Below are positions 1 through 6,413 of a DNA stretch of 14,063 nucleotides, piece after piece. The stretch is from Deltaproteobacteria bacterium UBA4427 (lineage in GTDB: Bacteria > Myxococcota_A > UBA9160 > UBA4427). Both the position numbers and the translations under genes were made by a program. Numbering within the stretch: position 1 is the stretch's first letter; each line of letters starts with the position of its first letter. The notes under the pieces are model-generated. The model was not told the origin of the DNA, did no database searches, and was given only the letters and a program-made list of their open reading frames with translations. The stretch lies in NCBI GenBank assembly GCA_002390675.1, contig DGPZ01000106.1, positions 21,533 to 35,595 of the forward strand. Reading direction: 5' to 3'.

Positions 1-87
1 TCGCTTCCTCAAGCCGAGGCGACGCCCGGTCTCGCGGGCGTAGCGGGAGTGGCGGCTGAAAGTTCCGCCCCCCGAAGAGCAGGTCTC
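1..87. other. Window edge, no assignable gene
   Basis: These bases lie downstream of the carbonic anhydrase stop codon. No reading frame can be tied to a protein family. Frame 1 on the plus strand stays open from the edge to a stop at 103-105 and frame 2 stops at 41-43; either could be the last codons of a gene outside the window, but neither is recognisable. A 7-bp inverted repeat (22-28 with 35-41, 6-base loop) could fold. It lacks a T-run on either side, so it is not a convincing intrinsic terminator. Confidence 0.3.
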
Positions 88-690
88 TTAACGGATCCCC
101 GTTAGGTCTTCGTCTCGGGCGATCTCGGCGATTTTGTTGCGCATCCAGGTTTCGTATTCGGGCCCGTCCCAGGATCGGTGGTTTCCGGCTTTGTAGGCCT
201 GGGCATTCCAGTGGTATTGCCAGGCGTTTTGGCGGTTTGCGTGGGCGCAGTCGCGTTCTGCGATTTGCTTGGCCGGAACGCCTGCAATGATCGATCCCGG
301 TGCGAATTCACTGTCCTCGCGGATCATCGCGCCGCCGGCGACAATTGATCCCTTGCCGATCATCGCGCCATCCATCACGACGGCGTTGATCCCTATTAGA
401 CAATCGTCTTCGATCTTGGCGCCGTGGATTGTCGCGTGATGCGTGATTGAGCAGAAGTCGCCTATTTCTGTTGAATGGCCATACCCAACATGGAGCATCG
501 CGAAGTCCTGGATATTTGAATAGCGTCCAATTCTTACCTCGTGACACTCCGCTCGAACGACTACGTTAGGCCAAACCGAAGATTCTTCGCCGATCGAGAC
601 GCGGCCGTAGAGCTGGGCGGAATCGTGGAGATAGACGCTAGGGTCGATCGTCTGATCCTGGGAAGTAGCCTGAGACTTTGTCTGTGACAT
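88..690 (-). CDS. Gamma-class carbonic anhydrase family protein
   Basis: This is a 200-residue left-handed beta-helix (hexapeptide repeat) protein of the gamma carbonic anhydrase/YrdA-like family. Members bind a metal between subunits of a trimer and may hydrate CO2, although many have no proven activity. The repeats run from about residue 20 to 140 (for example IGEESSVWPNVVV and IGINAVVMDGAMIGKGSIVAGG). The three family metal ligands appear as His67 (MLHV), His84 and His89 (THHATIHG). About 55 residues follow the helix, rich in Trp, Asn and charged residues, making it somewhat longer than the commonest family members. The ATG at 690 is chosen because AGAAGGAA lies 10 bases upstream; the open frame extends to 1062, but that part overlaps the upstream gene. 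It follows the TraB-like gene by 61 bases on the same strand, so the two are probably co-transcribed. Family is sure; catalytic activity is not. Confidence 0.9.
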   Translation of the reverse strand: MSQTKSQATSQDQTIDPSVYLHDSAQLYGRVSIGEESSVWPNVVVRAECHEVRIGRYSNIQDFAMLHVGYGHSTEIGDFCSITHHATIHGAKIEDDCLIGINAVVMDGAMIGKGSIVAGGAMIREDSEFAPGSIIAGVPAKQIAERDCAHANRQNAWQYHWNAQAYKAGNHRSWDGPEYETWMRNKIAEIARDEDLTGIR

Positions 691-751
691 CTTGGGTCGA
701 TTCCTTCTGGTGGGATGTGCGGAGAAGCGAGGCCGGAAATCGTCCTGATCG

Positions 752-1759
752 CTAGTGGATCCGAACGACGTCATAGCCTGCTTCGGCGAAGAGCTTTTCG
801 AGTCCGTCCTCGCCGGCGAGATGAAGCGCGCCGACAGCGACGAAAATTGTCTCGTCTTTTCGCTCGGGATCTTCAAGTATCGCGCCGAGCTCCCGGACCC
901 AATTGTGATTTCGTTCCTTGAGGAGTCGGTCATAGAACGCCTCGAGGCCAGGAATTTCATCGATGCCTTGTCGCGAAATTGCAACCAGCTCCGATCGGTC
1001 CGATGCCCGCCAAGCTTCGACGAGCCGCTTGAGCTCCGCGACTGCATCATCGAGTCGGGCAAGCGTATCTCTAAGCATCGCGTCCTGCGCCGCCGGCGGA
1101 AGCGTATCCATTAGGCCTAGCTGACCTTCGACGGTTTCGAGTCCAAGGAGCGGCGCGTCGCCGATCCATGAGAGGAGGGCGTTTTCGGCAGATTTCGTGA
1201 GGTCGTAGCCCGAGTCCACTGCGGCCATCTGGATCAGACTGGCGGCGATGTACCACGGCTTGAACCGGGTGCGGGCGTTTGCCGGGAGTCCGAGTTGGGC
1301 CAATAACGCGTCGTTCTCGTCGAGCAGTTTCGCGGTTTCCGGCGAGACGACGTCCTCAATTTTTTGCCCGGGCTTGAGAAGAACGAGTTCAGCGAGCAGC
1401 GATCCCACTTGGTCATCCGAAACCGCGTGCAGGTCGAGTTCCATCACGAATCCCGACGCCTCTTCGAGGCCTGCTTCGATTTGGGGTGAGAATCGCCAAC
1501 CGGCAGTCGGGCCGAGATGGACTGTGCCCAATACCAGGAGTGCCGCCCCGTTTTTGGCCTCGACGCGCAGGTAAGGCGGTTGCGCGAGCGAGGCGTCGGC
1601 GGCGAGGGCCTCGCTCGATGCCGGATGGAGCGCCTGCGGCTGCGCCGGCGCACAGCCGACTCCCAGCAAAGTCGCGAACACGACTGCTAGAGCCAAGAGC
1701 GGCTGAGACTTTGCTTCGCGCCGCCTTGGTGGAATGAGAATCGCATCGATCGTCTGCAT
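752..1759 (-). CDS. TraB/GumN family protein, probably exported or lipidated
   Basis: A 335-residue protein of the TraB/GumN (TIKI-like) family, whose members are proposed metal-dependent proteases with two GxxH motifs. Here these are GTVH (residues 78-81) and GALH (310-313, within FVAVGALHLAGEDGL), with the conserved RN near residue 280 (KERNHNW) and the usual C-terminal GYDV ending. The N-terminus has a basic stretch (PRRREAK), a hydrophobic run (about residues 20-35) and a Cys in LLGVGC. That is a poor match to a lipobox because the -3 position is Gly, so it may be lipidated or simply secreted. I chose the ATG at 1759 because AGAGGG sits 10 bases upstream; a GTG at 1822 would add 21 residues and lacks a clear ribosome site. 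It leads the probable two-gene operon with the carbonic anhydrase. Substrate unknown. Confidence 0.85.
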   Translation of the reverse strand: MQTIDAILIPPRRREAKSQPLLALAVVFATLLGVGCAPAQPQALHPASSEALAADASLAQPPYLRVEAKNGAALLVLGTVHLGPTAGWRFSPQIEAGLEEASGFVMELDLHAVSDDQVGSLLAELVLLKPGQKIEDVVSPETAKLLDENDALLAQLGLPANARTRFKPWYIAASLIQMAAVDSGYDLTKSAENALLSWIGDAPLLGLETVEGQLGLMDTLPPAAQDAMLRDTLARLDDAVAELKRLVEAWRASDRSELVAISRQGIDEIPGLEAFYDRLLKERNHNWVRELGAILEDPERKDETIFVAVGALHLAGEDGLEKLFAEAGYDVVRIH

Positions 1760-1802
1760 GGCTAGGAATCCCTCTGGCTGCGAGTCTATCGATCTGGTCG
1801 GG

Positions 1803-1820
1803 GCATTTGCTACGGAATGC
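1803..1820. promoter_or_regulatory. Inverted repeat in divergent promoter region
   Basis: GCATT (1803-1807) and AATGC (1816-1820) form an inverted repeat with an 8-base spacer, between the divergently read TraB-like and quinone oxidoreductase genes. This spacing would suit a dimeric regulator, but a 5-bp arm also arises easily by chance. No regulator gene is adjacent and I could not identify convincing -35/-10 boxes. Confidence 0.25.
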
Positions 1821-1864
1821 ACCGCTCACGCCCGGATCCCGCGACGCAAACGAAGGAATAATTT

Positions 1865-2839
1865 ATGCGAGCCGTTGTCGTTGATGACTTTACGACCCCC
1901 GAAGCACTGCGCGTGCGAGAGACCGACGCTCCCTCGCTAGCGGAGAACGAAGTGCGCATCGAAGTTCGCGCCGCGGGCTGCAACTTCTCCGACGTGTTAA
2001 TGCTGAAGGGCGAGTATCAGGTGCAGCCCTCCTTCCCCTTCATTCCCGGCGGTGAGGTCGGCGGCATTATTCGTGAGATTGGGTCGGGCGTCTCGCAATT
2101 CGAAGTGGGAGATCGTGTCTTATCACGCTGTGCCTTGGGCGGATTCGCAGAGCAAGTTGCTAGCTCCGAATCCAGCACCTACCGCTTGCCTGACGCAATC
2201 TCCTTTGAAGCGGGGGCCGCCATTCCGACGGTCTATCCGACCTCATACGCGGCGCTCGTTTGGCGAGCCCCAATCGTTGCTGGGGAGACGCTGCTCGTGC
2301 ACGCGGCTGCGGGTGGCGTCGGCTTGTCGGCGGTTCAGATTGGGAAAGCCTTGGGCGCGCGGGTCATCGCGACAGCCGGTGGCCAGGAGAAGCTCGAGAT
2401 TGCCAAGCGTGCCGGGGCGGATGTCTTAATTGACTACCGCGAAGAGGATTTCGTTCCGCGGGTGCTCGAGGAGACGGACGGACGTGGAGCCGACGTGATT
2501 TACGATTCGGTGGGTGGAGATACTACGGGCCGCTCGCTGAAATGCATCAACTGGAATGGTCGGCTTCTCGTAATCGGCTTCGCGAGCGGCACTATTCCTG
2601 AGATAAAAATGAATCGCGTCCTGCTTAAAAATATCTCCCTCGTTGGGCTCCACTGGAGCGCGTATCCCGAGAAGGAGCCCGAGCGCATCGACGAATGTAT
2701 GGAAGGCCTATTCGAGATGGCCGCCGCGGGTCGTATCGAACCCCTCGTTTCCATACGCCACCCGCTCGAAGAAGCCGGGGATGCTTTGGCGGCTCTCGCG
2801 TCTCGTAAGACCGTAGGCAAGGTCGTACTCGTCCCGTAG
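1865..2839 (+). CDS. NADPH:quinone oxidoreductase family protein (MDR superfamily)
   Basis: A 324-residue medium-chain dehydrogenase/reductase of the zinc-free quinone oxidoreductase branch. Members transfer hydride from NADPH to quinones, enones or acyl-CoA thioesters. An N-terminal GroES-like domain (about 1-115) contains NFSDVLMLKG and PGGEVGG. A Rossmann domain follows, with the nucleotide-binding motif AAAGGVGLSAVQ at 147-158, then IDYREEDF and the C-terminal VGKVVLVP typical of the family. The cysteines that hold catalytic or structural zinc in alcohol dehydrogenases are absent, as expected for this branch. The ATG at 1865 has AAGGA at 1853-1857, seven bases upstream. The gene stands alone, divergent from the TraB-like operon and convergent with the PII gene. 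The family call is firm; the physiological substrate cannot be read from the sequence. Confidence 0.92.
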   Translation: MRAVVVDDFTTPEALRVRETDAPSLAENEVRIEVRAAGCNFSDVLMLKGEYQVQPSFPFIPGGEVGGIIREIGSGVSQFEVGDRVLSRCALGGFAEQVASSESSTYRLPDAISFEAGAAIPTVYPTSYAALVWRAPIVAGETLLVHAAAGGVGLSAVQIGKALGARVIATAGGQEKLEIAKRAGADVLIDYREEDFVPRVLEETDGRGADVIYDSVGGDTTGRSLKCINWNGRLLVIGFASGTIPEIKMNRVLLKNISLVGLHWSAYPEKEPERIDECMEGLFEMAAAGRIEPLVSIRHPLEEAGDALAALASRKTVGKVVLVP

Positions 2840-2869
2840 CCTCGCAAGGGCTCGTGCAGCCGCTGCGGG

Positions 2870-2934
2870 CGCATTTGGCCCAAAATGCGAAGAGCCAGCG
2901 CCCTAGGGACGCTGGCTCTGCTGCCGCTTTTTTT
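2870..2934. terminator. Tandem hairpins, probable shared terminator of convergent genes
   Basis: Two hairpins lie between the quinone oxidoreductase and PII stop codons. The first pairs CGCATTT (2870-2876) with AAATGCG (2883-2889). The second is a perfect 10-bp stem, AGAGCCAGCG (2891-2900) with CGCTGGCTCT (2910-2919), around a 9-base loop containing CCCTAGGG. A run of seven T (2928-2934) follows on the plus strand, 8 bases after the stem, further than in a textbook intrinsic terminator. On the minus strand the strong stem is followed only by CGCATTTT. Position and stem strength favour bidirectional termination. Confidence 0.7.
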
Positions 2935-2953
2935 GTTAGTCAGATCGTTCTAG

Positions 2954-3301
2954 TTAGGTGACGTTTACCGCTTCGTCGCCCTTTTCACCGGTTCGGATTC
3001 GAATGGCATCTTCAACGTGGAGAACGAAGATTTTTCCGTCTCCGATCTTCCCAGTTTGGCAGGACTCCTGAAGTGCGTGAACAACCTTTTCAGCTTGATC
3101 GTCGGAGACGACGATTTCGAGCTTTAGCTTCGGAAGAAAATCGACCACGTATTCCGCACCGCGGTAGAGCTCCGTATGGCCCTTCTGTCTCCCGAATCCC
3201 TTAACTTCACTCACGGTCAGTCCCTGGATTCCGGTTTTGGCTAGGCCCTCTTTGGCATCGTCGAGCTTGAAGGGTTTGATGATCGCTTCGATTTTTTTCA
3301 T
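2954..3301 (-). CDS. glnK: PII nitrogen regulatory protein (GlnK/GlnB family)
   Basis: A 115-residue PII signal protein. PII trimers sense 2-oxoglutarate and ATP/ADP, and control AmtB and nitrogen enzymes. The T-loop signature YRGAEY is present with Tyr51, the residue uridylylated by GlnD in proteobacteria. The C-terminal signature TGKIGDGKIFVLHV and the RIRTGEKG end are intact, so it should be functional. The T-loop (RGAEYVVDFLPKLKLEIVV) resembles GlnB as much as GlnK; the symbol rests on linkage to amtB. The ATG at 3301 has GGAG six bases upstream. It lies 72 bases downstream of amtB on the same strand, the reverse of the common glnK-amtB order, and presumably shares the sigma-54 promoter. 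A weak hairpin in the gap may tune the ratio of the two products. Confidence 0.96.
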   Translation of the reverse strand: MKKIEAIIKPFKLDDAKEGLAKTGIQGLTVSEVKGFGRQKGHTELYRGAEYVVDFLPKLKLEIVVSDDQAEKVVHALQESCQTGKIGDGKIFVLHVEDAIRIRTGEKGDEAVNVT

Positions 3302-3317
3302 ATTGTTCTCCGAGGTC

Positions 3318-3347
3318 CGGAGCGGACCGGAGTGTCGCCCCGCTCCG
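3318..3347 (-). other. Hairpin in the amtB-glnK gap
   Basis: CGGAGCGG (3318-3325) pairs with CCGCTCCG (3340-3347) across a 14-base loop, in the 72-base gap between amtB and the PII gene. An alternative shorter stem, GGTCC with GGACC (3314-3318 with 3324-3328), competes with it. There is no T-run after it on the minus strand, so it is more likely an RNA processing, stability or attenuation element than a terminator. It sits just upstream of the PII ribosome site at 3308-3311. Confidence 0.35.
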
Positions 3348-3373
3348 AACGTTGGGTGGGTGAGAATGCGTTT

Positions 3374-4774
3374 TTACCTGTCAGTCGGGGCGAGTTTCGA
3401 GGGTGTAAGGCCAGCCGACGCGAAGTCTGATCTGCCGCCGTCTTCCATGAAGCCGGGGCTGCCTGCGAGGTCGTAGGCGTGCATCCCATGTTCGGCGAGG
3501 TCGAGGCCTTCGAGTTCCTCTTCTTCGGAAACCCGCAAGCCGATGGTGGCCTTGAGAGTCATGAAGATCGCCGAGGCGCATGCGACGGTGAAGATTGCAT
3601 AACAAGCAACACCGACGGCCTGGATAGCGAGCGTGTGCTCGGGGTTCGTCGAGAAGATGCCGACGGCCAACGTGCCCCAGATGCCGCAGGTCAGGTGGAC
3701 CGAGATTGCACCGACCGGGTCATCGATCTTGAGCTTGTCGAAGAGCATGACGGATCCGACGACCAGCATGCCAGCGATGAAGCCGACCACGATGGCCATA
3801 TTCGGGTTGATCACATCTGCACCGGCCGTGATGCCGACCAAGCCCGCGAGAATGCCATTGAGCGCCATCGAGAGGTCTGGCTTCGAGCTGATGGAGGTGT
3901 AGGCGATCATGGCACCGATGCCGCCAGATGCAGCTGCGAGGCAGGTGGTCACGAGCGTGAAGGACGTGAGGGTCGGATCTGCGGAGAGCACGGAGCCGCC
4001 GTTGAATCCGAACCATCCGAGCCAGAGCAAGAATACGCCGACGGTCGTAAGCGGCATGGAGCTACCGGGGATCGGCATCACCCGGCCATCCTTGGCGTAT
4101 TTGCCAAGACGCGGCCCGAGGACCATGGCACCAACGAGCGCTCCCCAACCACCGAGAGAGTGTACGAGGGTCGATCCCGCGAAGTCATAGAAGCCCATCG
4201 CGTCGAGGAAGCCGCCGCCCCATTTCCAGGAGCCCGCTATCGGGTAGACGAAAGCGACGAAGAGCGTCGAGAAGATCATGAAGGAACTGAGCTTGATTCG
4301 CTCTGCCACGGCGCCCGAGACGATCGTCGCGGCGGTCGCGGCGAACATCGCTTGGAAGAGGAAGTCGGTCCAGTAGGTATAGCCGCCGCCTGCGTAGGCG
4401 GCGGTGTTGGCACCTTCTTCGAAACCAGCACTGAGTCCGAAGCCCGCGAAGCCGAGGAAGCCACCGAAGTCGCCGGGATACATGAGGTTAAAGCCAACGA
4501 CGAAGTAGGTGAGAATGCCGCAGCAAATGATGAAGGTGTTTTTGAATAAAATGTTAGTCGTGTTCTTCGCTCGGGTTAGGCCGGACTCGACCATGGCGAA
4601 CCCGAGATGCATCACGAAGACGAGCGCCGCGGCGATCATCATCCATACGTTATTCGCAGTAAAGAGCGCCGGCGAAACTTCTTCGGCGAGCGCGACAGAC
4701 GGGGCAAGCGAAAGCACAAAACTCGCCAATAATGCGGTGCGTCCGCAGAGCTTGAGAGATCGGTTCCGAAACAT
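3374..4774 (-). CDS. amtB: Ammonium transporter AmtB
   Basis: A 466-residue Amt/Mep/Rh channel of the inner membrane, carrying ammonium inward. Residues 1-30 form a signal peptide (basic start, hydrophobic core, cleavage near ALA-EE). About eleven hydrophobic helices follow. Family landmarks are the signature around DFAGSTLVHSLGG (Asp197, His205), the second pore His360 (SVHLTCGIWG), the gate-region motif FQAMFAATAA and GWFGFNGGS. The cytoplasmic tail carries EGLDLAEHGMHAYDL (422-436), the segment that PII proteins grip to block the channel, followed by about 30 extra residues of low conservation. The ATG at 4774 has GGAG six bases upstream and begins the signal peptide directly; an open-frame extension of 23 codons to 4843 would place residues before it. 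A sigma-54 promoter lies 117 bases upstream, and the PII gene follows. Confidence 0.97.
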   Translation of the reverse strand: MFRNRSLKLCGRTALLASFVLSLAPSVALAEEVSPALFTANNVWMMIAAALVFVMHLGFAMVESGLTRAKNTTNILFKNTFIICCGILTYFVVGFNLMYPGDFGGFLGFAGFGLSAGFEEGANTAAYAGGGYTYWTDFLFQAMFAATAATIVSGAVAERIKLSSFMIFSTLFVAFVYPIAGSWKWGGGFLDAMGFYDFAGSTLVHSLGGWGALVGAMVLGPRLGKYAKDGRVMPIPGSSMPLTTVGVFLLWLGWFGFNGGSVLSADPTLTSFTLVTTCLAAASGGIGAMIAYTSISSKPDLSMALNGILAGLVGITAGADVINPNMAIVVGFIAGMLVVGSVMLFDKLKIDDPVGAISVHLTCGIWGTLAVGIFSTNPEHTLAIQAVGVACYAIFTVACASAIFMTLKATIGLRVSEEEELEGLDLAEHGMHAYDLAGSPGFMEDGGRSDFASAGLTPSKLAPTDR

Positions 4775-4880
4775 TGAGAACTCCAATTGGGGATCGGTCA
4801 AATTAAGAGAGAGGGATACGTGCTTTGCCGTTCCGACTCGCATGCACTCCCCGTGCGCACGCGTTCGACAGATGAATCGA

Positions 4881-4895
4881 TTGCTTATAAAGCAA
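4881..4895. promoter_or_regulatory. Inverted repeat overlapping the amtB -12 element
   Basis: TTGCTT (4881-4886), ATA, AAGCAA (4890-4895) is a perfect 6-bp inverted repeat that includes the -12 TTGC of the sigma-54 promoter on the minus strand and reaches towards the start of transcription. It is AT-rich and lies where DNA melts. It could be a repressor site, or symmetry arising from the -12 box itself. Confidence 0.35.
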
Positions 4896-4907
4896 GGGGC
4901 GTGCCAA
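4891..4907 (-). promoter_or_regulatory. Sigma-54 promoter of amtB-glnK
   Basis: On the minus strand the sequence reads TTGGCACGCCCCTTGCT. This matches the sigma-54 consensus TGGCAC-N5-TTGC at every conserved base, with the required spacing between the GG (-24) and GC (-12). Transcription would start near 4880, leaving a leader of roughly 105 bases before the amtB ATG at 4774. Sigma-54 promoters of amtB-glnK operons are usually activated by phosphorylated NtrC under nitrogen limitation, which fits this operon. The match is read directly from the sequence; the activator is inferred. Confidence 0.9.
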
Positions 4908-5033
4908 CTTGAGTTCGAGGACTAAGAGAACGTGACACGGGTTTTCTGAGCCTATATCGGCGCACTTTGCGGCGTGGCGCCTGCCGCGATTGCGCGGGAG
5001 TGCTCATGGCATCGGCATCGCTGCCCAATGCGT

Positions 5034-5047
5034 GTGCATTGGTGCAC
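5034..5047. promoter_or_regulatory. Candidate NtrC-type enhancer site
   Basis: GTGCA (5034-5038) and TGCAC (5043-5047) form an inverted repeat around TTGG, about 140 bases upstream of the sigma-54 -12 element, a normal enhancer distance. The right half contains TGGTGCA, which matches an enterobacterial NtrC half-site exactly. The left half is not at the classical spacing, so this is a degenerate or non-standard site at best. Confidence 0.35.
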
Positions 5048-5261
5048 GAGATCCGCACGGATGAAAAATCAGAGCAGCCGGCTGCGCCTCGAACCGCCTC
5101 TTTTATCGGCCCCACTTGATGCGGAAGAGGACTTCTTGCGCGACTAAGGCGGGGAGCAAGTCATTCCACGGAAAAGAATGCCCATTTTTCAGGCCTCGGG
5201 CGTCGGGGGTGGAAGGGCTTGCCCGGCCTCCGGAGCTATGGGGCTCGGGTGTTCGTACTGT

Positions 5262-5369
5262 GGGCATGATGTTGCCCTGCGAATCGTGAACCTAGTCGCT
5301 GGAGACCGGGTAGTCTCTGGCCGCGATCTCGACCTCGGCTATCAGAGGGCCATGCAGGGAAGCCGCATC
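5262..5369 (+). other. Possible structured leader RNA upstream of the lyase gene
   Basis: Two mutually exclusive folds are visible. A local hairpin pairs GGGCA (5262-5266) with TGCCC (5273-5277). A long-range helix pairs GATG (5268-5271) plus CCCTGC (5275-5280) with GCAGGG (5354-5359) plus CATC (5366-5369). Inside the latter lies a GAGAC/GTCTC hairpin with a CGGGTA loop and a CCTC/GAGG hairpin. The layout slightly recalls the closing helix of 6S RNA, but the element is too short and no known riboswitch core is recognisable. GC-rich DNA folds easily, so chance is a real alternative. Confidence 0.25.
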
Positions 5370-5416
5370 TGCTCCATGCGCCCGCTTCCAAGAAGTAGCA
5401 AGAAAGAAGACTTCAT

Positions 5417-6325
5417 TTGTCCAAACAACAAATCGCGAACGACACGCCTCCGGATCAGCTCCGAAATCTTTTGGCACAGGATCGCTTGCATGTGATGCCG
5501 TGTTGCTTCGATGCGCTCTCTGCACGAATGATTGAGCGCGCGGGTTTCGAACTCACCTTCATGAGTGGCTTTGCGGTTTCTGCCGCGCGGCTCGCAGTGC
5601 CGGATACGGGACTCATCTCCTACGGCGAAATGCTGGACCAGGGCCGGTCGATTTGTGAAGCGGTGGAGCTGCCGGTTATTGGCGATGCCGATACGGGCTA
5701 CGGAAACCCCATGAACGTGCGGCGTACCGTCGAAGGTTATGCGCGGGCAGGATTTGCCGGGGCAATGATTGAAGACCAAGTCGCCCCGAAGCGATGCGGT
5801 CATACGCGCGGCAAAGAAGTCGTCGATCGCCGGAGTGCCTATCAAAGGGTGCAGGCCGCCGTTGAGGCTCGAGAGTCGGGGACGGATATTCTCGTGATGG
5901 CCCGCACCGATGCGCGCGCGGGGCACGGACTCGACGAGGCGATCGAGCGCTGCCGTGTCTTTGCGGATCTCGGCGCGGATATTCTCTTTCTGGAGGCGCC
6001 GCAGAACGAAGCCGAAATGGAAACGCTTTGTCGGGAACTCCCGAGCTTGCCGAAGATGGCCAACATCGTGGAAGGTGGAGATACGCCCGCACTGCCACCG
6101 GCGCGGCTTGAGGAAATCGGCTTCAAGATCGCAGCCTATCCCTTGACGCTTTTGTCGAGCGCGGCACGCGCAATGGAAGATGCACTTGCAGCGCTCGCGG
6201 CCGGCATCCCGGCGCCCCAGGTCTTGTCCTTTGAAGAGTTACAATCTCTCGTGGGGTTTCCTGCCTACGACGAAGCGCTCGGCGCGTATGCGAAGGAGTC
6301 CGCAGACGCAGAAGAGGGCAGCTAG
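5417..6325 (+). CDS. Isocitrate lyase/PEP mutase family protein
   Basis: A 302-residue TIM-barrel enzyme of the isocitrate lyase/phosphoenolpyruvate mutase superfamily. These Mg2+-dependent enzymes cleave or form C-C or P-C bonds next to an alpha-oxyacid carboxylate; relatives include methylisocitrate lyase, dimethylmalate lyase and oxaloacetate decarboxylase. Visible landmarks are GDADTGYG (89-96), IEDQ (118-121) and the catalytic-loop motif KRCGH (125-129, Cys127), followed by ARTDAR and LFLEAP on later strands. The Cys in KRCGH favours a lyase over a phosphonate mutase, but the substrate cannot be fixed. An in-frame stop at 5396-5398 and the lack of an earlier start make TTG at 5417 the only candidate that keeps the N-terminal helix; the ribosome site is just a weak purine run (AAGAAGA). 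No prpC- or methylcitrate-type partner is adjacent. Confidence 0.88.
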   Translation: MSKQQIANDTPPDQLRNLLAQDRLHVMPCCFDALSARMIERAGFELTFMSGFAVSAARLAVPDTGLISYGEMLDQGRSICEAVELPVIGDADTGYGNPMNVRRTVEGYARAGFAGAMIEDQVAPKRCGHTRGKEVVDRRSAYQRVQAAVEARESGTDILVMARTDARAGHGLDEAIERCRVFADLGADILFLEAPQNEAEMETLCRELPSLPKMANIVEGGDTPALPPARLEEIGFKIAAYPLTLLSSAARAMEDALAALAAGIPAPQVLSFEELQSLVGFPAYDEALGAYAKESADAEEGS

Positions 6326-6326
6326 C

Positions 6327-6370
6327 CCGCCCGCGGGCGGTGGCGTGCCGACTCAAGTCGATTCCGGCAC
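6327..6370. other. Palindrome and hairpin after the lyase gene
   Basis: A perfect 14-bp palindrome CCGCCCGCGGGCGG (6327-6340) begins one base after the lyase stop codon. It is followed by a stem of GTGCCG (6345-6350) with CGGCAC (6365-6370). Neither is followed by a T-run, so they may slow or process the transcript rather than end it. They lie in the 88-base gap before the next gene on the same strand. Confidence 0.4.
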
Positions 6371-6413
6371 ACGCCGATGTTTGGGGGAGCGCACTCTGCG
6401 TTGGAGACCTCCC

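Larger units (their letters stand above)
4775..5416. other. 642-base intergenic region between amtB and the lyase gene
   Basis: No protein gene is convincing here. The left part holds the amtB leader, a 10-bp palindrome (CGTGCGCACG, 4852-4861) and the sigma-54 promoter (4891-4907). The middle holds an inverted repeat that could be an activator site (5034-5047). The right part (about 5178-5416) is GC-rich and can fold into several hairpins before the TTG start of the lyase. A 105-codon open frame at 5178-5495 overlaps the lyase start and resembles no family I know. No clear sigma-70 promoter for the lyase gene could be picked out. Confidence 0.6.

Noticed and set aside
691..1062. N-terminal extension of the carbonic anhydrase open frame
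   Set aside because: It overlaps the TraB-like gene in another frame, shows no family similarity, and a good ribosome site precedes the ATG at 690.
3479..4549. 356-codon open frame on the plus strand opposite amtB
   Set aside because: It is the antisense shadow of amtB: its make-up is extremely rich in Glu, Asp, His and Arg with no domain pattern, and amtB is unmistakable on the other strand.
4865..4891. Possible plus-strand sigma-70 promoter (TCGACA then TATAAA)
   Set aside because: The spacer is only 15 bases, and the TATAAA is better explained by the AT-rich start region of the minus-strand sigma-54 promoter.
5034..5047. Classical NtrC site (GCAC-N7-GTGC)
   Set aside because: Only one half-site matches at the proper spacing, so it is reported as a candidate and not as a confirmed site.
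5262..5369. 6S RNA, SRP RNA or a known riboswitch
   Set aside because: The closing helix slightly resembles 6S RNA but the element is about 100 bases rather than 180; the SRP tetraloop motif and known riboswitch core sequences are absent.
6180..6413. Upstream extension of the acidic hypothetical protein
   Set aside because: It overlaps the lyase gene and lies before a clear ribosome site and ATG at 6414.
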